A stretch of 64,000 bases of DNA. Source: an uncultured Spirochaetota bacterium. GTDB lineage: Bacteria; Spirochaetota; UBA4802; UBA5550. Both the position numbers and the translations under genes were made by a program. This document shows, in pieces, positions 37,083-46,683 of the stretch; within the stretch, counting starts at the first letter, position 1, and the number at the start of each line of letters is the position of its first letter. The stretch is taken from the NCBI GenBank assembly GCA_937872225.1, contig CALMRZ010000052.1, positions 91,527 to 155,526 of the forward strand, read 5' to 3'. Under the pieces are notes generated by a model that was not told the origin of the DNA, did not search any database, and saw only the letters and a program-made list of their open reading frames with translations.

Positions 37083-37432
37083 CAACAATGGACATTACCA
37101 AGCGTGTCTTTTTTTGTTATCAGGAACTTTATCAAATATGGCAATTGAGGAAAAGATAAAAAGAAATCTGTTACAATCATACGCCGGCACCATCCTGAAT
37201 TGCCCTTATCGGTCTGTCTGGACGCTCTTGATGCATATCAAAAGGTTTACTCTGACACCGTATGGCACAGTAATCGACCCGAACCAGCTTGAGCATTTAC
37301 TCTGACCCTGGGACCTAGCAACTCTGATCCCCAAGACCTATTAACATGGCATTTACTCTGACACCGGTGTCAATCCAGTCCAGATTGAGCTCTAACCCTG
37401 ACCTCAACGCCACGACAGCGGGAAAACCGGTC
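37083..37432. repeat. Cluster of five repeat copies
   Basis: Between the HD gene and the nucleotidase gene lie TTTACTCTGACACC (37246-37259), TTTACTCTGACCCT (37296-37309), AACTCTGATCCCC (37320-37332), TTTACTCTGACACC (37352-37365) and a decayed CTAACCCTGACCTC (about 37392-37405). Spacings are 24 to 50 bases and all copies have the same orientation. No gene is supported here. Confidence 0.7.
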
Positions 37433-39370
37433 TTATTTCCGGACCTTCTTCATCACAATCACCGCCACCACGGCAACAGTGGCAACAATAACCATGACCA
37501 CGGCAAACCCGATCCAGGTCATGTACGTTCCGCCCTTCAACAGTGAAACAGGATTGAGGCTCGGTTCACGCACGGTCCTTCCCAGTTTCCCTTTGTATTT
37601 TTCAGGTATTTCAGGATAGCCGTCGCCGTTGGTGTCCTTGAAACTCCGCACGTATTCCATAAGGCCGACCCATTGCTTAACTTCCTGGATGCCCGGCCTT
37701 TGGGGGTCCGCATCCACAAGAGCTTCCGCCAGATCTCCATAGGGCCTGCCGTTCCTGTCCTTGGGAATAATTTTCAGGATATTCATGGTAAAATTGCCGA
37801 CGATATCAAGGAACGTCGCGTTATACAGGTTGGCCGTCACGCGGTAGAGCTTTTTATTCGAATCTGCATAATCAAGTGGCCTGTATCCCTCCTCCTCACT
37901 GCCTATCTGTATTGACGTGACACGGTCGAATATCATCCTGCGGGGATTATAGGTGAACTTGAGCCCGGATATCTGGAGAAAATAATCTGACCCCTTCAGG
38001 GGATGGATGCTGGCCAGGATTTCCATCGCCTTTTTCAATTCCGACGCGTACAGGTACACGGCCATCATCGGGTATCCCATGGTATCGTCCCTGCCGATGC
38101 CGAGGGGCAGCGCGTTGAACATATCGCAGACCGCCACTCTGCCGGTCTTCCCCCTCACCACCGGGTCCCTGATGAGGCCGTTGGAGTCAACGGCAACATC
38201 AACCTTGGATTGCGGGTCCCGCGGGTCATAGACAAATTTGTTGACGTACCAGCGGCTCGCGTCAGCGATGAGGTTCCCCAGGTTCGATTCCTCCTCGGCA
38301 ATGGTGAGATCAAAATCGTGATGGGCGATTATTGCGTCGAAGGCGAGTCCCAGGGGGGCCAGGACAGTCCCGCTGATTTCGTTTTTATATCCGTTTACGA
38401 CGGCGGTGACCGCGTTGTCACCGGGTATCGTATCATCGATCTCCATCATCCGGTACTTGTCGAGGGTCACCGTGCCGTTCTTGAGGACAATGTCCATGAT
38501 CCCGGCCCAGAGGCCATAGCACCACGCCTGCACGATTATCGTCTTCCCCTTGATGATCGGCTCTTTAAGCGGCGTGTGGGTGTGGCCGCTTATGATGATA
38601 TCGATGCCGGGGACCCTGGCCGCGAGTTTGACATCTTCGGATTTCGAGATTGCGTCCAGGTTCAGCCCGCTGTGGGACAGGCAGATAACGATATCAACCT
38701 TTTCCCTGTTCCGGAGCAGGTCGACCATCTTCTTCGCGCTCTCCGCCGGATCGCCGAATTTCACCGGCTTCGCGAATGGGGCCACTTCGGCGGCATCCTT
38801 TCCCATAAGGCCGAAAAATCCTATCTTCACCCCTCCCCTGTCAATGACTGTATACGGCTTCACCGTCCCGTCCCTGAACACCTCCTCCAGGGCATTGTCA
38901 CGGTCGTCCGTTCCGCTGAAGATGACATTGGATGAAACGATCGCGGGAAGCTTTCCATATTGGCGTGCGGATTTCAGTATCCGCGCCAGGCCCGCCGGCT
39001 TCAGATCAAACTCATGGTTCCCCAGGGTGATGACGTCATATCCCATCTCCGTCATGAGCCTGAGCTCGAGGGCACGCTCCCGGCAGATCATATGGAACAG
39101 GGAGCCCATGAGAAAATCCCCGGCATCAACCACCAGGACCGGGTTTGTCCGTTCGGCCCTGGTCTTTTTTATCACGGTCATGATGCGGGCCCAGCCGCCT
39201 CTGGTGGCGTCATCATTCGCCTGAGGCGTATAATCGACGTTAGGATAAAAGCCGAGCAGGTGCGAATGCAAATCATTGGTATGGACCAGGGTGACCCTTC
39301 GCTCTTTTGCGGAAAGACCCGGGGCTATGCTGATAACGGCAACAAGTATCATGAGAATGGATTTCTTCAT
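37433..39370 (-). CDS. 5'-nucleotidase/UshA-type metallophosphatase, membrane anchored
   Basis: GAGGAG before ATG 39370 fixes a start that yields a signal peptide (SILMILVAVISIAPGLSA), giving 645 residues. The metallophosphatase domain shows VTLVHTNDLHSH, VLVVDAGDFLMG, VITLGNHEFD and IIISGHTHTP. The C-terminal nucleotide-specificity domain follows (EESNLGNLIADASRWYVN, GRVAVCDMFNALPLG). A hydrophobic helix and basic end (VVMVIVATVAVVAVIVMKKVRK region) anchor the protein in the membrane, unlike soluble UshA. It probably releases phosphate from extracellular nucleotides or related diesters. An aspartate-rich DTNGDGYPEIPE near the C-terminus looks like a calcium-binding loop. Confidence 0.87.
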   Translation of the reverse strand: MKKSILMILVAVISIAPGLSAKERRVTLVHTNDLHSHLLGFYPNVDYTPQANDDATRGGWARIMTVIKKTRAERTNPVLVVDAGDFLMGSLFHMICRERALELRLMTEMGYDVITLGNHEFDLKPAGLARILKSARQYGKLPAIVSSNVIFSGTDDRDNALEEVFRDGTVKPYTVIDRGGVKIGFFGLMGKDAAEVAPFAKPVKFGDPAESAKKMVDLLRNREKVDIVICLSHSGLNLDAISKSEDVKLAARVPGIDIIISGHTHTPLKEPIIKGKTIIVQAWCYGLWAGIMDIVLKNGTVTLDKYRMMEIDDTIPGDNAVTAVVNGYKNEISGTVLAPLGLAFDAIIAHHDFDLTIAEEESNLGNLIADASRWYVNKFVYDPRDPQSKVDVAVDSNGLIRDPVVRGKTGRVAVCDMFNALPLGIGRDDTMGYPMMAVYLYASELKKAMEILASIHPLKGSDYFLQISGLKFTYNPRRMIFDRVTSIQIGSEEEGYRPLDYADSNKKLYRVTANLYNATFLDIVGNFTMNILKIIPKDRNGRPYGDLAEALVDADPQRPGIQEVKQWVGLMEYVRSFKDTNGDGYPEIPEKYKGKLGRTVREPSLNPVSLLKGGTYMTWIGFAVVMVIVATVAVVAVIVMKKVRK

Positions 39371-39501
39371 GGCGGCTCCTCGCAAGACTGTTTTATCAGG
39401 ATTGATTCTGTCAGTACTATTCACCGATATAAGAATTATTTTCAACTATAATTTTATCGCACCCTCCGCCGGCACCCGCGCGTTGCGCGGCGTATATTGT
39501 C

Positions 39502-39531
39502 TTGACAGGAAAGGGGAACCCGTAGTAGCAT
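39502..39531 (+). promoter_or_regulatory. Possible promoter of the N-formylglutamate amidohydrolase-like gene
   Basis: TTGACA at 39502-39507 and TAGCAT at 39526-39531 are separated by 18 bases. The likely start codon lies 30 bases further on. Confidence 0.4.
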
Positions 39532-39560
39532 CGGGCCGATACCATGGTGCGAACACTGCC

Positions 39561-40370
39561 TTGAAGAAAAGAAGCCATCTTCCCATATTGATCATAATTC
39601 CCCATGGCGGATGCAAGGTGCCGGAGGAATTTGCGGGATACGAAGCGGTGAGCAAGTTTGACCTGCTGATACAGTCGGACACCTGCGCCAACGATCTTTT
39701 CTCATTCGGCGACCGCGTCGCCGGAACGATTGATGCCGACATCTCTCGTCTCTTCGTCGACCTGGACCGCCAGTACACATCGGTGCCGCCGGCCATTGAC
39801 GGCGTCCTGAAGAAGACGACGCTCTACGGCAAGCCGGTCTTCCGGGACAACCTCTTCCCTGACGAGATAGCTATTTCCAACGTCCTGAGGCGCTACTGGG
39901 TCCCCTTTCATGACGCGGTAAAGAAAATCATTGATACGGCAAACCTAAAACTGATCATCGAATGCCACACCATGCTTGCCGTGGGCCCCACCGTTTCGCG
40001 TGACCCCGGGAAGCCCCGGCCCATCATACTTCTGGAAAACATCATTAATAGAGACGGGGACGCCGTGGCGACATGCAGCCCTGAACTCACCGCCAATCTT
40101 TTGGAACACCTGAAGAAAGCCTTTGCCGGGGTTGATGACACCGTCGTTGAAAAATTCGCCATCGCCGCGGAGCCGTCGCCCGGGTTCATCCACCGGCAGT
40201 ACGGCACGGGTCCCATCCCCATGGTGAGGCTTTCCCTTTCCAGGGCCCTCTACCTCAACGACAAGTATTTCAGCTACGACTACATGAGGGTGGATGAGCT
40301 GAGGATACGTCACCTGGGCGACCTTCTCTGGTCGGCGATAGAAAAATTCTATAACAGGAATTTCCAATAA
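39561..40370 (+). CDS. N-formylglutamate amidohydrolase family protein
   Basis: The frame is open from 39276, but that part overlaps the divergent nucleotidase gene and a promoter. The first plausible start near the domain is TTG 39561, which gives 269 residues, a normal family length. Zinc-site and family motifs are IPHGG (about 15), SDTCANDLFS, DADISRLFVDLDRQY and IIECHTM (about 137), with SPGFIHRQYG further on. These enzymes cleave N-formylglutamate in histidine breakdown or act on related N-acyl amino acids. No histidine-utilisation gene is nearby, so the substrate is open. The start is uncertain because no ribosome binding site is clear. Confidence 0.75.
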   Translation: MKKRSHLPILIIIPHGGCKVPEEFAGYEAVSKFDLLIQSDTCANDLFSFGDRVAGTIDADISRLFVDLDRQYTSVPPAIDGVLKKTTLYGKPVFRDNLFPDEIAISNVLRRYWVPFHDAVKKIIDTANLKLIIECHTMLAVGPTVSRDPGKPRPIILLENIINRDGDAVATCSPELTANLLEHLKKAFAGVDDTVVEKFAIAAEPSPGFIHRQYGTGPIPMVRLSLSRALYLNDKYFSYDYMRVDELRIRHLGDLLWSAIEKFYNRNFQ

Positions 40371-40395
40371 AAAGCCCCTGCCGCAGGGCAGGGGC
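40369..40395 (-). terminator. Terminator of the small lipoprotein gene
   Basis: The stem GCCCCTGCC / GGCAGGGGC (40374-40382 with 40387-40395) is followed on the minus strand by TTTTTATT. It overlaps the end of the convergent amidohydrolase gene and could serve both directions. Confidence 0.8.
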
Positions 40396-40421
40396 GCCTG
40401 ATCCAAAGATGGAAATCGGGG

Positions 40422-40859
40422 TTATTTGACCACTCCGGATTTACCCATCTTTTTGGCCATCTCCTGGGAGGCCTTCATTACTTCCGGATCCATCATGTAC
40501 TTCATCATCTTCATCGAAACGGTGAGAAGTTTCTGGGCCATCTGCTCGAGCTTTTCGAATTCCTCTTTCAGCTCTTTCGGCGGATTTTTCTTGTCCATGG
40601 TTTTCAGTTCGGGATATTTCTTTTCGATATCTTCGCCTTTTTTGGAAAGCTTTTCCATCTTGTTGCCAAGCTCGGTGATGGCTTCGGCAACTTCCTTGGC
40701 GCTGTTTGATTTCTCGAGGGATGAAATGTAGTCTTCATTGGCCTTGATAACGTCATTTAGGTATTCTTTCAGATCGCCGTATTTTCCCGCCGGCTTGCAT
40801 CCGAAGCCGGCAATCGCGAACACGGTCACAACAGCCACAGCCATGATTTTTTTCATCAT
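40422..40859 (-). CDS. Small helical lipoprotein
   Basis: AAGGAG seven bases upstream sets the start at ATG 40859 (145 residues). A lipoprotein signal ends in AIAGFGC, so the protein is lipid-anchored at Cys. The mature part is almost wholly helical and charged, rich in Lys, Glu and Met (GNKMEKLSKKGEDIEKKYPE, KMMKYMMDPEVMKASQEMAK). It probably forms a coiled coil or helical bundle. I recognise no named family. It is a single-gene unit with its own terminator. Confidence 0.78.
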   Translation of the reverse strand: MMKKIMAVAVVTVFAIAGFGCKPAGKYGDLKEYLNDVIKANEDYISSLEKSNSAKEVAEAITELGNKMEKLSKKGEDIEKKYPELKTMDKKNPPKELKEEFEKLEQMAQKLLTVSMKMMKYMMDPEVMKASQEMAKKMGKSGVVK

Positions 40860-41140
40860 TGTAAAACTCCTTTGTGTTAATACTGGTTTCATCCTGCTTT
40901 CGCCGGATGCTTATATGTATCGATTCAGCCTGTTTCGGAAATTGAGCACCCTGGTATTCGGTCTATTGCAATTCTTCCGGCCGCATCAACGACGGGGAGA
41001 ATTGCAACTGCTTCATATCCATTGATGGCCGCCTTTCTCTAACGCGCCGAAAAGTTACTCCCGTTGGATTTTGTAAAAATGAATATGCCCCGGCCCGACC
41101 GGCCGGCATGATTGTCAGGCATTAGAGGCATAGTTGGCAA

Positions 41141-42061
41141 TTATGTCAAACCTAAAATGTAATCATAAGCCTCAAGGGCGGCCGTGGCGCCTTCAGCCGC
41201 CGCCATGACGATCTGGCGTTTGGAACCGCTCCTGAGATCGCCCGCCGCGAAAAGCCCCGGTACAGCGGTCCTCATGTTAATATCGGTCATCACGTCGCGG
41301 TTTCCGTCAAGGACCTCGGCCGGGAGATACCCGGTATTCGCGTTAAAACCGATGAAAATAAAAAAGCCGTCCACGGCCAGGCTCGACTGGACCCCAGTTT
41401 TCACGTTTTTAATGGAGACACCCTCGACCTTGGTGGTGCCATTGATCGATTCCACCACAGAATCCAGCACCAGTTCAATTTTATCGCTGGCCATGACCCG
41501 GTCCTGGAGCACCTTCACGCCCCTGAACTTGTCGCGCCGATGGATGAGATAGACCTTCCGTGCGAAGCGCGTGAGGAAATGCGCCTCTTCCAGGGCGGTG
41601 TCCCCGCCCCCCACCACGGCGCAGATCCGGTCTTTGTAGAAAGCGCCGTCACAGGTGGCGCAGAATGAAACGCCATGGCCGATATACTGCTCCTCCCCCG
41701 GCACCCCGAGCCTCCGGTATGAGGCGCCGGACGCGGCAATGACGGTCCGCGACTCCATAACGGTGTTATCGGACATCTTCACCATGAAGGTCCCGGTCGC
41801 GGCGTCCCTGGCGACAGAGGCGACATCGCCGCTTACGATCTCCGTTCCGAGCCTCCGCGCCTGGGCCTCCATGCGCGACATGAGATCCCATCCCGCTATC
41901 GGCTCTTCGAATCCGGGGTAGTTCTCGACCTCATAGGTGTTCATCACCTGGCCGCCGGGAGAAAGCTTCTCGACGACCGTCAGGTCAAGCCCCGACCTGA
42001 TGCCGTAGATCGCCGCAGTAAGTCCGCCGGGGCCGGCGCCGATAATTATCAGATCTTTCAT
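41141..42061 (-). CDS. trxB: Thioredoxin reductase
   Basis: This 306-residue flavoprotein has the FAD motif GAGPGGLTAAIYG at residues 8-20, the redox-active pair C134-A-T-C137, the NADPH motif VVGGGDTALEEA, and a C-terminal FAD contact AAGDLRSGSKRQ. It transfers electrons from NADPH to thioredoxin. GGAGC precedes ATG 42061, while the frame opens at 42094 without support. The Ser-Lys-Arg-Gln variation near the C-terminal FAD contact is seen in many bacterial members. It is a monocistronic unit here. Thioredoxin-linked thiol chemistry may be relevant to the selenoprotein candidate at 51.7 kb, but that is only an inference. Confidence 0.93.
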   Translation of the reverse strand: MKDLIIIGAGPGGLTAAIYGIRSGLDLTVVEKLSPGGQVMNTYEVENYPGFEEPIAGWDLMSRMEAQARRLGTEIVSGDVASVARDAATGTFMVKMSDNTVMESRTVIAASGASYRRLGVPGEEQYIGHGVSFCATCDGAFYKDRICAVVGGGDTALEEAHFLTRFARKVYLIHRRDKFRGVKVLQDRVMASDKIELVLDSVVESINGTTKVEGVSIKNVKTGVQSSLAVDGFFIFIGFNANTGYLPAEVLDGNRDVMTDINMRTAVPGLFAAGDLRSGSKRQIVMAAAEGATAALEAYDYILGLT

Positions 42062-42177
42062 GACAATGCTCCGTGTGCGATTATCGCATAGCATGTAGGA
42101 TTGATAAATCGCTAAAAATAATGCAAGTAAAAATTATTCTTGAAAAAGCCGCCATTTTTCATTATCATATACCCTGA

Positions 42178-42438
42178 ATGAAATTTCCGCAAGGACTGTG
42201 CCATGCCATGAAACAGATTGAAGATAAAAGCCTTGAAGGCCTCAGAAAAAAATTCATATTTTCCCTGGTCCTGGTGGGCCTGGCGGTGGCGTATCTTGTT
42301 TTTCCTCTCGATTTCATTCCCGATATCCTCGTGCCCGCAGGATATCTCGATGACATCCCCATGCTCATCGCTGCTGCAGCATATGCGGGCTACTCATACC
42401 GCAAGATGAAGAAGGAGCAGGAAAAAACCGGCGCGTGA
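42178..42438 (+). CDS. DUF1232 (YkvA-like) small membrane protein
   Basis: The 86-residue protein has one or two hydrophobic segments and the family signature FPLDFIPDILVPAGYLDDIP. This matches DUF1232, where an Asp-Phe-Ile-Pro-Asp turn joins two helices. The molecular role is unknown; it is a small inner-membrane protein. Two starts are possible: ATG 42178 and ATG 42208, the latter with AAGGA about 12 bases upstream. A bidirectional terminator follows within 80 bases. Confidence 0.82.
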   Translation: MKFPQGLCHAMKQIEDKSLEGLRKKFIFSLVLVGLAVAYLVFPLDFIPDILVPAGYLDDIPMLIAAAAYAGYSYRKMKKEQEKTGA

Positions 42439-42497
42439 CATCCCTTTCTTCCGCAGCGGCTTACCGGTGCGCAGACCATCAACTTCCCATGTAAAAA

Positions 42498-42523
42498 AAA
42501 GGGAGAATCAGATTCTCCCTTTA
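42498..42523. terminator. Bidirectional terminator between DUF1232 and chemoreceptor genes
   Basis: AAAGGGAGAATC and GATTCTCCCTTT form a near-perfect inverted repeat. On the minus strand it is followed by eight T residues, so it mainly ends the chemoreceptor transcript. Confidence 0.82.
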
Positions 42524-42568
42524 CGAGTGGGTCATGCGTTAAAATTTAAGCGATATATGGAGGCACCT

Positions 42569-44326
42569 TTAGAACTCTTCGAACCCCTCCTGCTTGAGGA
42601 TTTCCGTCATTGTTCCGCCCTCCAGTCCGCGGGCCGCCGCAGCCGCCGCATCGGCTGACTTCATGCGGCCGCTGCCGTTCCCTTTTTCCTTCTTCTTTTC
42701 AGGGACGGCGGAGGCCGCCGCGGTCAGGCGCAGTTCCCGGTGCTTCTGGTTGTAGGTCCCGGTCTTAATTTCGTCGCTTATCTTGAAGCGCTGCACCATG
42801 TCCAGGAGCTCCGCGGCCTGGTTCGCCATTTCCTCGCTGGCGGACGCCGTTTCCTCGACCAGGGACGCGTTCTGCTGGGTCATGTTGTCCATCTCGGCAA
42901 TGGCGTTGTTGATCTGGTTGATGCCCTGCTTCTGTTCCATGCTCGCGGCGGCAATCTCGGAGATGATCTGCGCCGATGTCTTGGCCGCTTCGGCTATCTC
43001 GTTCAGGGCGATGCCGGTCCGGTTCACCAGCTCGGTGCTTTTATCAACCTTGCCGACGGTGTCCTTGATGAGGGTCTCGATCTCCCTGGCCGCGTTGCCC
43101 GACCGCTGGGCGAGGTTGCGGACCTCCCCGGCGACCACCGCGAAGCCGCGGCCCTGCTCGCCCGCCCGGGCGGCCTCGACCGCCGCGTTCAGCGCCAGCA
43201 GGTTCGTCTGGAACGCTATCTCGTTGATGACCGCGATGATATCGGCCACCTTCTTGCTTGACTCGTTCATCTCCGTGATGGAGTTAACGGCTTCGACCGC
43301 GATCCTGTTTCCTTCTATCGACTTGTTCGAGCCGGTCTCGGTGAGGTCCCGGGCCCGTCCGGCGTTCTCGGCGTTCTGGTTGATGGTGGCCGTGGCCTCC
43401 TCGATGGTGGAGGCGATCTCCTCGAGGCTCGATGCCTGTTCGCTGGTGCGCTGTGACAGGTTCTGGTTGCCGCTGGCTATCTGCTCCACCGCCTGGGAGA
43501 GGTTCTGGGAGGACACGATGACGTTCGATATGAGGTTCTCCAGGCTGTCGGCGGCGCTGTTGAGGGCCCTGGCAAGGCGGCCCAGCTCGTCCTCCTGGTC
43601 AAGGTTTATCCTGGTGGTCAGGTCGCCGTCCGCGAGCTGCTGGGCGAAATCAAGGCCCTTCGCCACCGGCACGGACACCGCGCGGGAAAGGACTATCGTG
43701 ATGAGCACGCCGACGCCGATCGCTATGGCTATCAGCAGGACCCGCATGATAAGCTGGCTGGTATAATCGCTGGTCTGCTGGTCCATCATCTTTTTGCCGT
43801 AATCGACCTGGTACTGGATCATCTTCTTGGTATGTGCCTCAAGCTCCGTGAAACCCTCCATCCACTTGTCAAGGTGCGCCTTGCTCATCTTGAGGTTCCG
43901 CGCCTCAAGTGATTTCTGGAATTCAACGCGGACATTTCTGACCGGGACGACGATCTTCTCGAACTCTTCGGCCATCGCTTTTTCTTCTTTGTTCATGCTG
44001 GCCGCCTTGAATTTCTTCCACAGCTCCTGGTATTCGGCGCCGTATTTTTTTGATTCCTCGATCCCCTTGTTCACCAGAGCCCAGTCGTTCTGCTCCGCGG
44101 CCGCCTGTTCGATGCCCATGTTGACGCGGATATGCAGGAAGTCGGTCATGATGCCGTTAAGCTGCGCCACGGTGACAAACTTGTTATTGTAAAAATGAGC
44201 GAAATCCTCATTTGCTGACCGCAGGGTGGTTATGCCGAGGACAGATATCAGGACGATAGCCGCAAGGAATAAGAAGCAGGATATAAAAACCTTCATGCTG
44301 ACTTTTAAGTTATTGAACCATTGCAT
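42569..44326 (-). CDS. Methyl-accepting chemotaxis protein
   Basis: AAGGAGG before ATG 44326 gives 585 residues. The layout is an N-terminal membrane helix ([20 protein letters not shown]), a four-helix-bundle ligand domain (about 35-190), a second membrane helix ([21 protein letters not shown]), HAMP (about 215-265) and a long signalling coiled coil. The hairpin tip is [20 protein letters not shown] followed by [20 protein letters not shown], which contacts CheA/CheW. The C-terminal tail is long and ends EGFEEF, possibly a tether for methyltransferase CheR. The ligand is unknown. No other che gene is in the window; motility is also suggested by DUF115. Confidence 0.92.
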   Translation of the reverse strand: MQWFNNLKVSMKVFISCFLFLAAIVLISVLGITTLRSANEDFAHFYNNKFVTVAQLNGIMTDFLHIRVNMGIEQAAAEQNDWALVNKGIEESKKYGAEYQELWKKFKAASMNKEEKAMAEEFEKIVVPVRNVRVEFQKSLEARNLKMSKAHLDKWMEGFTELEAHTKKMIQYQVDYGKKMMDQQTSDYTSQLIMRVLLIAIAIGVGVLITIVLSRAVSVPVAKGLDFAQQLADGDLTTRINLDQEDELGRLARALNSAADSLENLISNVIVSSQNLSQAVEQIASGNQNLSQRTSEQASSLEEIASTIEEATATINQNAENAGRARDLTETGSNKSIEGNRIAVEAVNSITEMNESSKKVADIIAVINEIAFQTNLLALNAAVEAARAGEQGRGFAVVAGEVRNLAQRSGNAAREIETLIKDTVGKVDKSTELVNRTGIALNEIAEAAKTSAQIISEIAAASMEQKQGINQINNAIAEMDNMTQQNASLVEETASASEEMANQAAELLDMVQRFKISDEIKTGTYNQKHRELRLTAAASAVPEKKKEKGNGSGRMKSADAAAAAARGLEGGTMTEILKQEGFEEF

Positions 44327-44601
44327 AACGAGCCTCCTTGTTGCTTCGGCACCGGTGGTGCTTGTATGGTACGAAAATAGCATGGGCGGCGCCAATCAGC
44401 AATAATCGTTTTAATGATATAATTGTAGTTACACTGATCATTCAAAAAGAAGGGGATTCCCTTAGTGCGGGGATAGCAAAAATCAAGTAAGCGATATTAA
44501 TGGATAAGGGTATCTGAAGTGATTTCAGATATCAATTGGCCGATGGATATAAGGGCAAAACTGATGTAAACGTACACTTGTTAATGGTAAATATGATGTT
44601 T

Positions 44602-45267
44602 TTAATCAGAATTCCCCCTGCTCTCTCCCTGGGTCGTCCATTTCACGGCAAAACGTATGAGCTCACCGGAGCTTTTCATGTTCAGCTTGTTCTTGATCCT
44701 GTCGCGGTACGTTCCAATGGTCGAGGTGCTGATGCCCATTCGCTGCGCAATTTCCCGCCGGTCCAGCCCTTCGCCGATCAGCTTGAATATGTCCAGTTCC
44801 CGGTCCGTTAGCTGGGCCAGGAGCTCTTCCGGCCCCTCGTCCTTCTTCGATACCATGTCCATGAGGGATTCGCGGAGGGATTCGCTGATATAGCTCTTCC
44901 CGGCGATCACCTTGCCGATCGCCTCCACCACCTGTTCAACGGGCTCGCTCTTCAGCACGTATCCGCCCGCGCCCGCCTGGAGGGCGCGCCGCACGACCTC
45001 CTTTTCCCCGTGCATCGACAGGGCCATGACCGCGACCTGGCGGTAGCGTCCCCTGATGGCCTTGATCAGGTCAATGCCGCTCACCCCTTCAAGGCTGATG
45101 TCGACGATGGCTATATCGGGTTTGCATTCGTTTATGGCCGCAATGGCCGTATTGGCGTCCCCCGCCTGGCCGCACACCTGGAGGTGGTCATGACTGTTCA
45201 GGAACTGCACCAGCCCCAGCCGCACAATCTCGTGGTCGTCGACGATGAATATCCGCGTTTTTTTCAT
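44602..45267 (-). CDS. NarL/FixJ family response regulator
   Basis: The 221-residue protein has a receiver domain (DD at 10-11, phospho-acceptor D56 in IAIVDISLEG, K at LKS about 105) and a C-terminal LuxR-type helix-turn-helix (LTDRELDIFKLIGEGLDRRE, IAQRMGISTSTIGTYRDRIK). It activates or represses genes when phosphorylated. The kinase partner is probably the receiver-PAS-kinase encoded 57 bases upstream on the same strand, whose HisKA_3 type normally pairs with NarL-type regulators. The target genes are unknown. Confidence 0.92.
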   Translation of the reverse strand: MKKTRIFIVDDHEIVRLGLVQFLNSHDHLQVCGQAGDANTAIAAINECKPDIAIVDISLEGVSGIDLIKAIRGRYRQVAVMALSMHGEKEVVRRALQAGAGGYVLKSEPVEQVVEAIGKVIAGKSYISESLRESLMDMVSKKDEGPEELLAQLTDRELDIFKLIGEGLDRREIAQRMGISTSTIGTYRDRIKNKLNMKSSGELIRFAVKWTTQGESRGNSD

Positions 45268-45324
45268 TTTTTCCCCCGTATCCCCGATTATGCGCCATGG
45301 TCTGCTCCGGCGCGTGCAATGTTC

Positions 45325-46683
45325 TCAATCAATCCGGTGTATCATGCAGGTGACGATAGTGCCGGACGGCTTTCTCCGGTTGACGTTCAGGACGCCCCCG
45401 ATAATATCGGCGCGATACTTCATGAACATGAGCCCCAGCCCCTCGCGCCTGCCGGTCTCTTCCGGAAGGCCGGTTCCATCATCGATAACAGACAGGAACA
45501 AACCCTTTCCGCGGCGTTTAAGCACGACCCGGATGTTCTTGCACTTGCCGTGTTTGACGGCGTTGTTCAGGGACTCCTGGACAATATAATATATATGGGT
45601 GGCCTTCGAGGCGTCCCGTATCACGATATCATCGCAGTGCGCCTCGCAGCGGATTTTATAGATCCCTTCGGCGCTCCGGCAGAGCTCGTCGATGGCGATG
45701 GTGATCCCGTTCTGATCCACTATGACCGGCGACAGCCCCTTGGCCAGGAGCCGTATATGGGTCTTCGCATGGTCCAGCTGGTTTATGACCGCTTCCGTCT
45801 CCGTCTCGCCGGGGAGCTGGCCCTCGCGGACCTTCTTCGCCAGCACTCCCATCAGGTAGCCGACGGCGGTCAGCTCCTGCCCGATGCCGTCATGAAGGTC
45901 CCGCCCGATGCTGATGCGCTCCCGCTCGCTGATGTCGAGGATCTGCTCTTCGAGCCTGCGGCGCAGCGTAACGTCTTCCCAGCTGACGAGATAATAGAGG
46001 AGCTCGTCACCCCGGGAAACCGGAACCGCCGACACGACCACGGTGATCTTCTCGCCGTTTTTCTTGCGCACCTGTTCCTCGTTTCTGCCGATGGCCCCGG
46101 CCCCGGTTGAGGCATCGCCGCCCCGCTCCGGGCGCCAGGGATAGGGCGGCCTGACGCCCACAACCTCCCCCGATTCGAACCCCGTCAGCGACTCAAAGGC
46201 CCTGTTCACGTAGCTGACGGAGCCGTCGAGGTTTATGACGATGACCGCCACCGGCACGGAATTCATGAGGCCCGACATGAAGGCCTCGCTCTCCTTGATC
46301 TTTTTTTCAAGCCGGTGCCTCGTCAGGGCCGTTTCCAGGGCCGAGTACAGGTCATAGTCCTTGATGGGCTTTATGAGGTACCCGTAGGGGTCGGTTTCCT
46401 GCGCGCGCCTGAGGTTTTTTTCATCGGTGCTGGCGGTGAGGTAAACGACCGGGATATGAAACCGCGACTGGATGTTCATGGCCGTTTCAATGCCGTCCAT
46501 CGCTCCTTCCAGCATCACGTCCATGAGGATGAGGTCCGGCCGCTCCCGGCCGGCGAGGGCAATGGCGTCGGGGCCGTCCGGAGCGGAGCCGACAACCCGG
46601 TACCCGCGGAGCTCCAGCATCTCCTGCAGGTACATCACGGTAACCGGGTCATCCTCAACGATCAGAATTTTCGCTGCTTCCAT
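45325..46683 (-). CDS. Receiver-PAS-HisKA_3 hybrid histidine kinase (NarX/DegS type)
   Basis: The start at ATG 46683 (452 residues) begins directly with the receiver fold (KILIVEDDPVTVMYLQEM); phospho-acceptor D55 lies in LILMDVMLEG. A PAS domain spans about 135-250. The HisKA_3 dimerisation box has ERISIGRDLHDGIGQELTA with the phospho-His in LHDGIG. The ATPase domain has YYIVQESLNNAVKHG and DDGTGLPE. No membrane segment is seen, so this is a cytoplasmic relay kinase: it can receive phosphate on its N-terminal receiver and pass a signal to a NarL-type regulator. It overlaps the upstream multi-PAS kinase by 29 bases. Confidence 0.9.
   Translation of the reverse strand: MEAAKILIVEDDPVTVMYLQEMLELRGYRVVGSAPDGPDAIALAGRERPDLILMDVMLEGAMDGIETAMNIQSRFHIPVVYLTASTDEKNLRRAQETDPYGYLIKPIKDYDLYSALETALTRHRLEKKIKESEAFMSGLMNSVPVAVIVINLDGSVSYVNRAFESLTGFESGEVVGVRPPYPWRPERGGDASTGAGAIGRNEEQVRKKNGEKITVVVSAVPVSRGDELLYYLVSWEDVTLRRRLEEQILDISERERISIGRDLHDGIGQELTAVGYLMGVLAKKVREGQLPGETETEAVINQLDHAKTHIRLLAKGLSPVIVDQNGITIAIDELCRSAEGIYKIRCEAHCDDIVIRDASKATHIYYIVQESLNNAVKHGKCKNIRVVLKRRGKGLFLSVIDDGTGLPEETGRREGLGLMFMKYRADIIGGVLNVNRRKPSGTIVTCMIHRID

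Noticed and set aside
37114..37305. A 63-codon plus-strand frame between the HD and nucleotidase genes
   Set aside because: Its C-terminal half is made of repeat copies, and no ribosome binding site or domain is visible.
37246..37405. The regularly oriented repeats here as a CRISPR array
   Set aside because: Copies are only 13-14 bases, diverged, unevenly spaced (24-50 bases), and no cas gene is nearby.
38283..38300. GGTTCGATTCCTCC resembling a tRNA T-arm
   Set aside because: It lies within the 5'-nucleotidase coding sequence and no acceptor stem or anticodon arm fits around it.
38003..38935. A 310-codon plus-strand frame
   Set aside because: It is antisense to the 5'-nucleotidase gene, whose metallophosphatase motifs are complete.
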